Position numbers and translations under genes: made by a program. From NCBI GenBank assembly GCA_015680685.1, contig MNCI01014292.1:255763-319762 (forward strand): 64,000 bases of DNA. The letters are read 5' to 3'. Origin of the DNA: Gnetum montanum (lineage: Eukaryota; Streptophyta; Gnetopsida; Gnetales; Gnetaceae). The notes beneath the pieces are model-generated. The model did not search any database, had not been told where the DNA came from, and saw nothing but the letters and a program-made list of their open reading frames with translations. Shown here one piece after another: positions 32,635-43,089 of the stretch (position 1 is the stretch's first letter; every line of letters starts with the position of its first letter).

Positions 32635-35489
32635 ATGGAACCCAAATCAAGGCATCCAAGGGGAGAAGGACCATCCCAACCAATGGACAAGAGACCAAGA
32701 ACAGGAAGAGGACGAGGTGTGCAATATCTATAGCATGCGGAGGGCTCACATGCAACTAGTCCCCTCTACGAAGGACCTGTTGTGAAATCTATTCATCAGA
32801 TTCTTGAAGAGGAGATCCCCAGCGAACAATCGCAAGGGGATGAGACTTTGGTGGTAGCGCCGCGACTTGAGGTCAGCCTGACCCATGCATGTCTTGATGC
32901 TATTAGGTCGAGGGAGGTGCCACTAATGATCCTGCAAGAGTTTAACTTCGGACCATTTCTAGAGAATGCACCAGAAGAAGTGAAGACCTAATTGCAAAGC
33001 TCTCCTATGTGCTCAATCATCACATCCAGTGGTGAATGGTACCTAGGAGAGACATACCTCTTCTGGATGAATCAACAACCAGGGTCCAAGGTAAGAATAA
33101 AAGACATATATGTCTCTTACTTTACGGAAGCAATTTCACAAGCTCTGGGATTGCCAGAGACCAGAGCTGATGTGGCGGAGATTCCTAAACAAGTAGATCC
33201 CGAGGTAAAAGTGGAATGGATCAAGCGATGCTATGGAGTAGAATGTAAGGAGTTTAGAACTTTAACCACCACAAAGAGGGTATACTCAAAAATTATGTCT
33301 TACCACTTGAATCCAACTATAAGACCTAGCAAGATCACTACCTTCTCTGCTCGTGCATGTATTTCTATAAGTAGGAAATTTCCAATTAGCCTTACAAAAT
33401 TGCTATTTCTGGAGATTCAGAAAATATTTGCTAAAAGTGAATGTGGAAGGTAGGATCTATCCTTTCCCTGCTTAATTAGGAAATTGTGAAAATGGGTAGG
33501 AATAGCATGATATGCCAATGACACACTTCGGCATGCCCCAATTGCCTCATGATGGGAGATGATGAAGGATAGGACTCCAGCCACCACATGACTTGAGGAA
33601 GAGTAGCAACCACCTTCACTACCTATACAAACAATGAGGTTGGGCTCACAGATAATCGCAGAACAGATACATGAAATTTAATAATCACTCTTGAGCCAAT
33701 AAGAGCAATCGATAGGAAATGGTGGAGGGGAAGACACTTCAATCTATTGCCTTGTGATGAGCCATCTAGAGTAAGTGGCTCGATCGATGAGTCTACTAGA
33801 GGGAGCAGGGTTGATGTTTTCTATTGCCTAGACACAAGTACCTACAAGAACTGACCCTAGTGTTTGAGAAGTAACAGCCTCCACCTAATAAATATTTTCT
33901 AAAATTTTAGGAAATGCCACTACTTTTTTGGTATGCTTGGAGGATGGAGAGGGGGAGATTGTCCTGGTGATGCAACACTAGGAATAAAAAATTATGGCTG
34001 AGGTGGTTGCTAACATGATTGCTACAACCCTTAATGCATTGGTGATGCCTATACCATATGTACATGTACTTGAAAATGTACAGATGTCCACAAGAACTTC
34101 ACGTAGTAGGATCAACATAGTCCAACATGAAGAATTGTTGGATCGATTGGTGGGAAATGGGCAACTACTTCTAGATGTCTTTGATCTTCTGGATAACATT
34201 ACTACAACCCAGTTGGAGTTACTCTTAGCAAGGGGAAAGTTTCTCATCTTAGAGGGGCAACATGAAGTAGCTCAAGCGAATTGTCAACGCTTGGCAATGG
34301 AAGTTGCCCAATTAAGAGCCCAACTTGCTGATCTAGCTCTTCTCAACTATGAACTCACTAGAGATGAAGCTTTTCAACAACTTCAAGCCAAAATGCAAAT
34401 GGTTGAGGATGAGTGAGAGTCCACGATCTTTGAAAAGTTCTTGATAGACACTCATGCATATCATCTAAACAAGTACTTGGTGAAAGTTTTCTAGGAGAAT
34501 GTTAGGTTGATTGCGGAAGTTCATCACTTGTGCAATGTTGTTGTTGAAAATCAACACATGAAAGAATTCATCCACCAACAGTAGGAGGAGCTAGCTAGGG
34601 TAAACACAGATGAGAGGAGATTGGCTATTGAAAATTGTAATCTATCTATGGAGGAAGTTCAGGCCTTGCAACAGAAATTAGCTATCGAAATTGCTTCTTA
34701 TAAAAATGAAGCCCTTAAGTTTGAAAAAGTTAAAAATCACTACAGGGACCAAGTGGGATTATAGAAGGAAGTAAATGAAAAGGAGATTTAGGTCACAAAG
34801 GCTAAACTATACCAAGCTCTCCAGCAGCTCTGAGAAGGAGGTGAGATGTGGCAACCCATCTTCGATGGATTGAACACCTACAACCAGGCTAAGATCCACC
34901 TCAAGGAGCTCAAATTTAAGAGATGATAGAATACATGGAGTTGGAAAACCTTTGTTATGCAAACCTGGCTATGCTAATAGTTGGAAGGCCATGGTATGAC
35001 CTAGAAAAGTAAGTGGCCACCTCGTATTCTTTATATGAGGGCAAGTTCCAAGCACATAAAGTGACGAAACAGAAGTTGGAAATAGCAAATGCAGAACTTG
35101 AGGTTCTTTGCACTCATTTTGAAGGATAATGTGTGGTCACTGAGAACTTGGCCCGATGGATGAATGACTACCAGCAGTTGTGGACATCAATCTGAGTGTT
35201 TGATATCAAATGAAAATAGGTCATTGCCTAGTTTGTCAACTTAAAAGAACTCTTTCTTGCACTTCCATGCCCTTGGGATGTTCTAGTTCTAGCACACGTT
35301 GGTGAAGCTGCTTGGACGGTGAATGATCCCAAAAGTAAAGAAGAGAAAATGAGGGCTCTATTGGAGGCTTTTTGGTTGCCTCTAGAAGTTGCAATTGCTA
35401 CAGGACAACCATCTTCTATGCCATAGCAGCCACATGCACTAGAGGCTAGTGAAGATTCGTCAAAACCACCACCACTAGGGATGATGTGA
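32635..35489 (+). pseudogene. Element B extra ORF after pol (coiled-coil accessory protein)
   Basis: The ATG at 32635 follows a splice-acceptor-like GATTGGAG. The frame reads MEPKSRHPRGEG, then, with interruptions, GEWYLGETYLFWMNQQPGSK, VSYFTEAISQALGLPETRAD, SYHLNPTIRPSKIT, and long coiled-coil stretches (EEVAQLRAQLADLALLNYEL; LAIENCNLSMEEVQALQQKL). The last clear part is LFLALPCPWDVLVLAHVGEAAW, ending at TGA 35487-35489, about 240 bases before the LTR. C has the same protein. It sits where Athila elements carry their env-like ORF, but I see no transmembrane segment or signal peptide. I do not recognise the family; the IxQALGLP block resembles a motif of plant transposon-associated proteins. 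At least fifteen in-frame stops. Confidence 0.7.
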
Positions 35490-35716
35490 TCTTCTTTAGC
35501 AATTTTTACATCTTTCGGCACAGTAGAGAATCCAAAATCATTAGGGTGTTTAATTTTGTCTTTGAACACCACCATTTTGTAATTCATTCTTCTCTATACA
35601 CTCAGGAATTTGATGCATCAGTAAAGTCAGTGTCTTTGTAGATGTGTTTCATCATGTGTGTTGTAATAACTTCATACCTTTCAAATTGTAATGAAACTCG
35701 AGGATGCATTTTCACT

Positions 35717-35730
35717 AAGTCGTGGGGGTA
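35717..35730 (+). other. Polypurine tract of element B
   Basis: AAGTCGTGGGGGTA directly precedes the 3' LTR. Element C has AGTTGTGGGGGTA at 37853-37865 in the same place. Confidence 0.6.
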
Positions 35731-36623
35731 TGATGAAGTGCTCAGTAATCAATGCATCAATTGGGTCGCGTATACGAAGCCCTATATACATGGTCATGTT
35801 GATGTGGCCCCATCAACGCATTTGTCCATGCGTTTACGTGGCCTCGTTTATGTAGAGTCTATTCTAGCTATAAATAAGTGTGCTTCTACTACACTTAGAC
35901 ATATTTTTGAGTAGTTGTAGCTAGACTCTTATAGTTTTTTCCTGCAAGAGTTAGAATATTTTCCAAGTGCCCACAGTAGGTGTTAGAAAGATGTCCGGCT
36001 CTTTATTCGAGCACTAATGTACCTGAGCCCATTGGCATGACTGGTAATAAAGATGAACTTTTTAAGCATTCCTTGTAGCATTTGGATTTAATCATTTAAA
36101 TAGTTTAATATTTCCATGATTTTATAATTCCTTAAGTTTTATTGTTATCAATTTATCGTTAGTGCCCTTTTTATATTCAGTAAAAACCATAAGTACAACC
36201 ATCTCGAACTTAAATCCAACACTTGGCAACCCAGTGGTGCTTAATGTCTAGTAACCTAGCAATGGTTAGGGGATGCTCAGGATGTATACAAAAGATGGGA
36301 TTGGTTGCTTATGCTAGGGAGAGTTAGGAGATAGAATAGAATAGAATAATTAGAGATGATGCAACATTCCATTTCTTGAATTTCAAGAATTAGATTTTAG
36401 AAAATAAGAGAAAAGAAATAAAAATCATTTGCCTCAATCTCACTTAACCATCTCATCAAAACACCACAAGTGAGGTTGTGAAGATAACAACCGTTCTAAC
36501 ATAAGGTTTTGCTGGTTAGAGTTTGGTGTATGCAAGTGCTTACAGTCTGCAGAATTTAATCGAGTCGCATGTGAATGCCCATGATTCACATGGTTGGGCA
36601 TAGGGGTACCTCGCCACCCATCA
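35731..36623 (+). repeat. 3' LTR of element B
   Basis: It starts TGATGAAGTGCTC and ends CACCCATCA. TATAAATA is at 35869-35876. The U3 inverted repeat is present but decayed: CGCGTATACG...CTATATACATGG near 35766-35793. ACTTG (36624-36628) follows. Confidence 0.93.
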
Positions 36624-37644
36624 ACTTGGTTCAAACATGTTAGGAAAATGAAACATTGATCCTAGAAAACCACCACTTACAAAATGTTGATCCATAAAAA
36701 CAACAAATTCAAGAATTTATCCATCAATAATGGGAGAAACTAGCTAGAAAAAACACAAAATTGAGGAGATTGGTAGTAGAAAATTGTAATCTGTCTATGG
36801 AGGAAGTCCATGCCTTACTCTAGAAATCTACTATTAAAATTAATACCTTGAAGAATGAGGCTTTCAAATTTGAGAAAGTTAAGAATCACTACATTGACCA
36901 AGTTGGCCTGTAGAAGTAGGTGAATGAGAAGCATATCCTAATGGCTAAGGCAAAAGTAAACGAGGCCCTCTAGCAACTCCAACAAGGAAGAGAAGTATGA
37001 TAGCCTATCATTGATGAGATAGATGCCTATAACAAGGTTAAGATCCACATGAAGGAGTTACAGATCAAAGAAATGACAAAATATATGAAATTGGCCAATC
37101 TTTGGTACAGAAATTTGGTAATCCTAACTATTGGATGGCTATGGGTGAAACTCAAAAAATAGGTGGCCAACTTGTACTTTTTATATGAGGCCGAGTTCAA
37201 GCACCATAACCACACCAAGTAAAAGCTTGAGATGATAAACATTAAACTCAAAGTTCTCAAAGCATGATTCACTGATCAATGATCAATTGTCGAGAACCTA
37301 GCCAGAAGAATGAAGGACTATTAGGAGCTGTAGAACATAGTCAAGGTGTTCAATATTAAATGCAAATAACTCATTTCCTAGTTTTTCAATGCTAAGGAGC
37401 TGTTCCCAGTAATTCCTTATTCTTGGGATGTGCCCATTTTAGCCCACATTAGCAAAGTTGTGTGGAACATGCACAATGGTAGGAGTAAGGAGAAAAAATA
37501 AAAACATTACTCGATGCTTTTCATCTGCCACCAAAAGTTGTAGCAGTAGTTGGATAACAACAACAGCCTCAACCACTATATGTGCCTGAAGTTGGAGAAG
37601 GTTCATGAAAGCCTCAAGATCCTCCACCCCCTAGGATCATGTGA
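36624..37644 (+). pseudogene. C extra ORF, last part
   Basis: It continues C after the B insertion. NCNLSMEEVHAL (about 36790) and LFPVIPYSWDVPILAHISKVVW (about 37400) match B at 34640 and 35245. It ends at TGA 37642-37644, aligned with the stop of B. Stops inside are mostly TAG (for example HYIDQVGL*K*VNEKH). The ATG-rich minus-strand ORF at 37027-37272 is a shadow. Confidence 0.7.
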
Positions 37645-37865
37645 TCTTTTCAATTTTCTTCATGCCATTAGAGAATGTGTTGTCTAATTTTTTTTTTGGT
37701 GTTCAATTTTGGGTGAACACCACAATTTGTAATTTTGTTGATCCATACACTTGGACTCTTAGTTTTTTCATGTAGTTTTATTGAGTTAGGTGCTAGTCAA
37801 TAATCCCATACCTTTCCAATTTTGTAAAGAACTTGAGCACAATTTTTAATTTAGTTGTGGGGGTA

Positions 37866-38722
37866 TGATGAGTCATGGATTGGCGGTGTTGATGAATCCT
37901 TGTCGATTGGGCGTTATCGATTAGGCCTCTTCGACACATCATTTGATACATTCATGCCAACCCACCATGTTTAGACATCATTTTTTCATAGTTGTAGCAA
38001 AGCTCTTTTTGTTCTTGCATTCGAAAGTTAGAATATTTTCTCGAGTGCCCATAGTAGGAGTCATTTTGTGTATGAATCTTTATTCGAACATTGTTGTACT
38101 TGAGCATGACAATGTGTGTAGCAATAAAGATGAGCTTCTTGATAAACCTTGAAACATTTTTGAATAGCTTAAATATTTTATTCATGCATTCAATACTTTT
38201 AATCATTTATTCAATGTTCCTTAGTGATTAAGCTAATTAAGTAATTAAGCAAGATAAGATAAATAGTGATTAAGTAAACACATAAGTACGATCGCTTCGA
38301 GCATATATATGATGTTTGGCAATCCTAGTAGTACTTAATGCTTGGTAACCTAGCAATGTTATATGTGTTCAAGATGTCTACATCAAGTGGGATCAAATAC
38401 TTGTATTAAGACTAGTGACACAATAGTTAGTCAATTAGATTAAAGTAGGCATTAAATTACTTTATTCCTTATCCTATTTATTTCAAGTACCAAAACCATA
38501 AAACACAAAATGATAAAAATCATGTACCTTAATTATGCTTAAACCATACCCTTGAGCTTCACAAGTGTATTTGGGAAGACAACAAATATTCTCAACACCT
38601 AGTTCACTTCCTAGAGAACTAGTGCACCGGAAAACTATAAAGTCCACAAAATTTCACTGGATCATGCATGAACACTTTGTGATTTGTATGGTTGGGCGTA
38701 GGGTTACCTTCACTACTTATCA
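37866..38722 (+). repeat. 3' LTR of element C
   Basis: It begins TGATGAGTCATGG after a G-rich tract and ends CTTATCA. The R/U5 part (GTTAGAATATTTTCTCGAGT, AATAAAGATGAGCTTC, CTTGGTAACCTAGCAATG) matches B, E, F and G; the U3 is different from all of them. Confidence 0.85.
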
Positions 38723-38727
38723 GCTAT

Positions 38728-41214
38728 GGTGTCAAATTCATTAGAAGTCATAATGGAGAAGAATTCAAGAATGCCAAGTTTGAGCAATTTTGTCAAATGA
38801 ATGACATACTTCATCAATTCTCTACTATAAGAACTCTAGAATAAAATGGTGTAGATAAAATAAGAAATAGGATCTTGAATGAAATGGGAAGAACTATATT
38901 GAATGATAGAAGTCTTCCCTACCACTTTTGGGCTGAGGAAATTAACACTGCTTGCTATGTCTCCAATAGAGTTATGGTACGAAGGTTTACCTTTAAAGCT
39001 CCTTATGAATTATGAACTAATAGAAAACCTTCAATAGGTTATTTTCATGTTTTTGGTTCTAAATGCTATATTCTTAATGATAAAGATGTCGTAAGAAAAT
39101 TTAATTCAAAAATTGATGAAGGCATATTCTTCCATTAGTAGAGCATATAGAGTCTTTAATAAGAGAAGAAATATTGTAAAAAGAAATCATTAATGTTAAA
39201 ATTAATGATACTAACATTACTTCTCCATAAATTAATGATGAAATAACTCCCATTCAAAAGTTTTCTAGTGCCTCATTAGGTACATATTGACAAAAATTTA
39301 GAATTAGATAGTGAACATGAGGAAGATAATGAAGATGAACTTGAGGAAATATCACCAAGTCAATCTAAGATGCCTAGACTTAGTAAAATAAGCTCTCTCA
39401 ATGATGTAATTGGACAAGTACAAGATGGCATATGCACTAGAAGCCAAAATAATGAAATTTGTGCCTATTTAGCATATCTTTCACAATTAGAAACAAAAAA
39501 CTTCAAAGAAGCAAATAGAGAGGAAGGTTGGATTTCTACTACACAAGAAAACTAAATCAATTCACTAGGAATGATGTGTTAGAATTAACATCAAAACTAG
39601 ACAATAAACAAATTATTAGGACAAAATGGATCTTTAGAAATAAAACTAATGAAAATGAAAATATTATTAAAAATAAAGCTAGATTAGTTGCAAAAGGCTA
39701 TAATCAATAAGAATAAATTAATTTTGATGAAACTCTATCTCTTGTTGCTAGAATTGAATCTATCAAACTTCTTTTAGCATATGCCAGCATTAAAAATATC
39801 AAGTTATATCAAATGGATGTGAAAAGTGCCTTTCTAAATGGGACCATATAAGAAGAGATATATGTTGAACAACCTAAAGGTTTTGTAGATCCCATCAATC
39901 CTGATCATGTTTACAGGTTCAAGAAGTCTCTCTATGGCTTAAAAATGCTCCTAGTTCTTGGTACAAAAGACTTTCCCAACACTTTGCATCCAATAGATTT
40001 GAAAGAGGTAAGGCTGATGTCACTTTATTTTTTAAAAGAGAAGTAATAGTTCAACTCTATGTTGATGATATTATTTTTAGCACTACCAATGAAATTCTAT
40101 GCAAGAAATTTTCAGAATTAATGTAATCAAAATTTGAAATGAGTAGGATGGGAGAGCTCAATAAATTTCTTGGCTTTCATATTAATCAAATGAATGATAG
40201 AACCTTTATTTCTCAAACCAAATATGTCAAATACCTTCTACTCAAATTCAACCTAGTAGAAGTTAAGGTAAAAAGCAGTCCCATGATAACAAATTTCGTA
40301 ATCACCAAAGATGATCAAGGAAAACCTGTTGATCACAAGCTTTGTAGAGATATGATAGGTAGCCTACTTTATTTAACTACTAGTAGACTTGACATAGCAT
40401 TAAGTGTAGGAATTTGTGCTAGATATTAGGCGAACCTAAAAGAATCCCATATAATAATGGTTAAACAAAATTTTCATTATTTAAGGGGTGCTAGTAACTG
40501 GGGCCTTTGTTATCCAAAAGAATTTCCTACTTGATCTTGTTGGATATTGTAATGGAGATTGGACAGGCTATTCAGATGATCATCGAAGTACAAGTAGAAA
40601 TTTCTTTTTCCTAGGAAAAAGCCTTGTCTCTTCTATAATCAAAACATAAACTTCTATAGCACTTTCTACAACAAAAGCCAAGTACATTTTAGTTGGAAGT
40701 TGTTGTGCTTCACTTTTATGGATGAAAGAAACACTCAAAGACTAAGGGGTAAAACCCCAATCTACATCAATTTATTACAATAAAAGCAGTTTCATCAATA
40801 CGACAAAAGATTTGATTCAACACTCACATACTAAACATATTGAAATTTGACATTACTTTATATGTGAACACTCTCAACATGGGAATATAAAACTAGAATT
40901 CATTAAAAAAATCAACTTATAGATGCTTTTACAAAACCTCTTGATGAACAATGACTAATTACTCTCTATAAAAACATGGGGATAAGACCATGTCCTATCA
41001 AGAAAGTTTCTACCTTTCAATTTTCAATAAAACATTGTTACTCTAGTTCTTTAAAAAAAGAATTTTTTTTCTTCTTACACTTGTTTAGGGGAATTTTTTC
41101 CAACCCTTTTTATTTTTATCCAAAAGGAGGGACATGGTCATATTTATGATGTTTTTGATATGCAATTGTTAACGCATTTTCTTAAGTTTTGGACATCACC
41201 AAAAAGAGGGAGAT
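38728..41214 (+). pseudogene. Sirevirus-like Ty1/copia pol: end of integrase, RT, RNase H
   Basis: The first residues are copia integrase (FIRSHNGEEFKNAKFEQFC, then IRNRILNEMGRTILNDRSLPYHFWAEEINTACYVSNR); the rest lies left of C. The RT has KWIFRNKTNENENIIKNKARL, QMDVKSAFLNGTI and the catalytic LYVDDIIFST (about 40060), intact. Then follow MSRMGELNKFLGFHINQM, MIGSLLYLTTSRLDIALSV and the RNase H end (LIDAFTKPLDEQ, 40918-40950). This set of motifs resembles the Sirevirus lineage. Stops and a frameshift near 39935 (LYGLK-MLLVLG) inactivate it. ATTTTT-rich text and the AAAAAGAGGGAGATTG tract (41201-41216) follow. Confidence 0.85.
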
Positions 41215-41950
41215 TGTTGACCTTTTGGTATGTCAAAATAGCAAGAAAAATGGAGAACACAAAGTGTTTTTTTGTGGATGTTGTATTTACATGACATGAA
41301 CAAGAACTCCACAATGAGATACCAAGGGCTTAAGGAAAGCAAGATCTATAACAAAATGACAAGTGAAGATCATACAAGTTAAGATGACAGGATGAATGGG
41401 CATGAACTAAAATCAAAGACTACAAACCAAATGAAGATGCTCCAAGGATTGAGAAGAAGATAAATTAATGAGAAGAAGCCTCAGAAATTAGAGTCCAAGA
41501 ATTAAGAAGACATTATCTAGAAATAGTAGATGTCTCTAATCAAATGAAGATGTCTCTCCAGAGATATCCCATAGGAGAGATTCAATTATTTTGCAAGACA
41601 TCTCTCATGAATAGAGGTCATTCTTAGGCAGATGTCCCAACTTCAAAGGAGACATCTACATTAGCCATTGGGTAGCCATTGCACGAATTTTGAGGATTTT
41701 TCAAAAACTCTGAGACTATAAGAAGATATCAAATTCTTAGGAATAGAGCAAGAACTTTTCACATCAAAGCCATTACTATCATATCTATAATTTTTAATTT
41801 TTTTCTCTTCATTGTAACATCACTTGCTTAGTTGTATGTTGAATTTAACTTCAAAAAAAAGGACTTGTAATTGTAGTTACATTCTTTTATTATATATTTT
41901 TCTTTTTCATGATTTCCTTGTGGGTTTGATGTGCTTTTTGTGAGAAGGCA
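41215..41950 (+). repeat. Probable 3' LTR of the copia element (right end uncertain)
   Basis: TGTTGACCTTTTGG directly follows a polypurine tract of the type AAAAAGAGGGAGATTG, the usual start of Sirevirus-type LTRs. It contains a duplicated word ATGTCTC/ACATCTC near 41530-41650 and ends at or before AAGGCA at 41950, next to solo LTR F. The 5' LTR is outside the window, so the end cannot be verified. Confidence 0.55.
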
Positions 41951-41952
41951 TC

Positions 41953-43057
41953 TGATGAGACGCGACATGCACTGTGCCGCGATATCGCGTACGCGATATC
42001 GCGGCCGCCGCGATATCGCATCCCATGCAATATCACGTACACGATATCACATCTTTCCCTGTGATATCTCGTACGCGATATCGTGGTCCACCGTCATATC
42101 TATAAATAATAGGCGGCACTCCCCTTATTTCCCAATCCTATCTAGAAATAGCGAAGCTCTGGAAGATTGATCACTCCAGAGTTAGAATTTTTCCCATGTG
42201 CCCGCAGTAGGAGTCCTGGAGTGAACGGCTCTTTATTCGAGCAGCTTGTAACCTGAACCCAAGTTGTGTACGGCAATAAAGATGAACTTGATTGGATAAA
42301 CCTTGCAGTACATGGTTTTATTGTTGTTTATTTACTGCTTTCCTAGTGCGCACAAGTACGACTTGATTACGAGCGTCTACGGACGTGTACGGCTAGTCAA
42401 GGAATCGGCTGCTTGTCGCAACGCATGAGTACGACTTGATTACGAGCATTGGCTGCTTGGTAACCCAGTAGCGTATTCCAGGATTCTGCGCTTGGTAATC
42501 CCAGTGGTAGTCCAATGTGTACGGCTAGTCAAGGAATCGGCTACTCATTGCTAGGCTAGAACGTGTGATAAGTACGACTTAGTTACGAGCACCCACGGGT
42601 GTGTACGGCTAGCTAAGGAATCGGCTGCTTATCACACTTAAGCTAAATAGGTGCCTCAGTACGACCACTTCGAGCACTTGCGTTACGTGTGGTGATCCCA
42701 GTAACGATTAGCATTTGGTAAGCCACAGTTGCATAGTTCAGGGTGTGTCCGGTAAGTGGGAACGGATGCTGACGCTAGTTAATTTAGACTTAGGACATTA
42801 GTTAGAGTTAGCTTAGTTTCTCAACCCTTTCCTCCCATAGCATAGAAGATAAACTGAAAAATACCAAAAAAATCACATACCTCAGACTTGCTTAACCATA
42901 CACCGTGACACTTACAAGCAAGCCTAGGAAGACAACGAATGATTAACCCCAAGTGTTTCTTGTGGTGTTAAGGCATTTAGTCTGCGGAGTTCGACCGGAT
43001 CGTGCGTGCACGCTCGTATTCATATGGTTGAGTGTAGGGGTACCTCGCCACTCATCA
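41953..43057 (+). repeat. Solo LTR F of family 2 (target duplication GCATC)
   Basis: TGATGAGACG...CACTCATCA, 1105 bases, flanked on both sides by GCATC (41948-41952, 43058-43062). No primer site or polypurine tract adjoins it, so it is a solo LTR left by recombination between two LTRs. The U3 has CGCGATATCGCG-type palindromes (41983-42090) before TATAAATA (42101-42108). The U5 has repeats of TACGACTTGATTACGAGC and GTGTACGGCTAGTCAAGGAA (42350-42640). Much richer in CpG than the other family 2 LTRs, which suggests a recent insertion. Confidence 0.9.
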
Positions 43058-43089
43058 GCATCTACATTGAGCTCTTTGGGATCTTGCAA

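Larger units (their letters stand above)
23501..36623 (+). mobile_element. Element B: complete family 2 Ty3/gypsy retrotransposon with extra ORF after pol
   Basis: LTRs of 902 (23501-24402) and 893 bases (35731-36623) start TGATGAAG and end CATCA. The five bases ACTTG flank both outer ends (23496-23500, 36624-36628). The plus-strand order is LTR, primer site (24404), gag (24567 on), protease, RT, RNase H, integrase (to about 30690), a 1.9-kb spacer with an assembly gap, a 2.85-kb extra ORF and the 3' LTR. The primer site and the ORF after pol recall Athila, but the RT lacks the Athila-type insert between VPKK and WRMCID, so I leave the lineage open (non-chromovirus, Athila/Tat side). Dozens of stops make it inactive. 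Confidence 0.93.
2685..38722 (+). mobile_element. Element C: family 2 Ty3/gypsy element, 3' part only, interrupted by D1, A and B
   Basis: Three blocks belong together: 2685-5694, 23435-23500 and 36624-38722. Joined, they align continuously with the post-pol region, extra ORF and 3' LTR of element B (31100-36623). The joins fall inside matching sequence: B reads GTTGAGGATGAGTG where C is cut by A, and TACTTGGTGAAA where C is cut by B. gag and pol are not in the window; they would lie left of D1. C ends in TTATCA at 38722 and is followed directly by copia integrase sequence, so C is inserted in that copia element. Candidate right target duplication: GCTAT (38723-38727). Confidence 0.82.

Noticed and set aside
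32635-35489. Extra ORF of B as an env-like protein
   Set aside because: Its place after pol would fit, but I see no signal peptide, cleavage site or transmembrane segment; coiled-coil text dominates.
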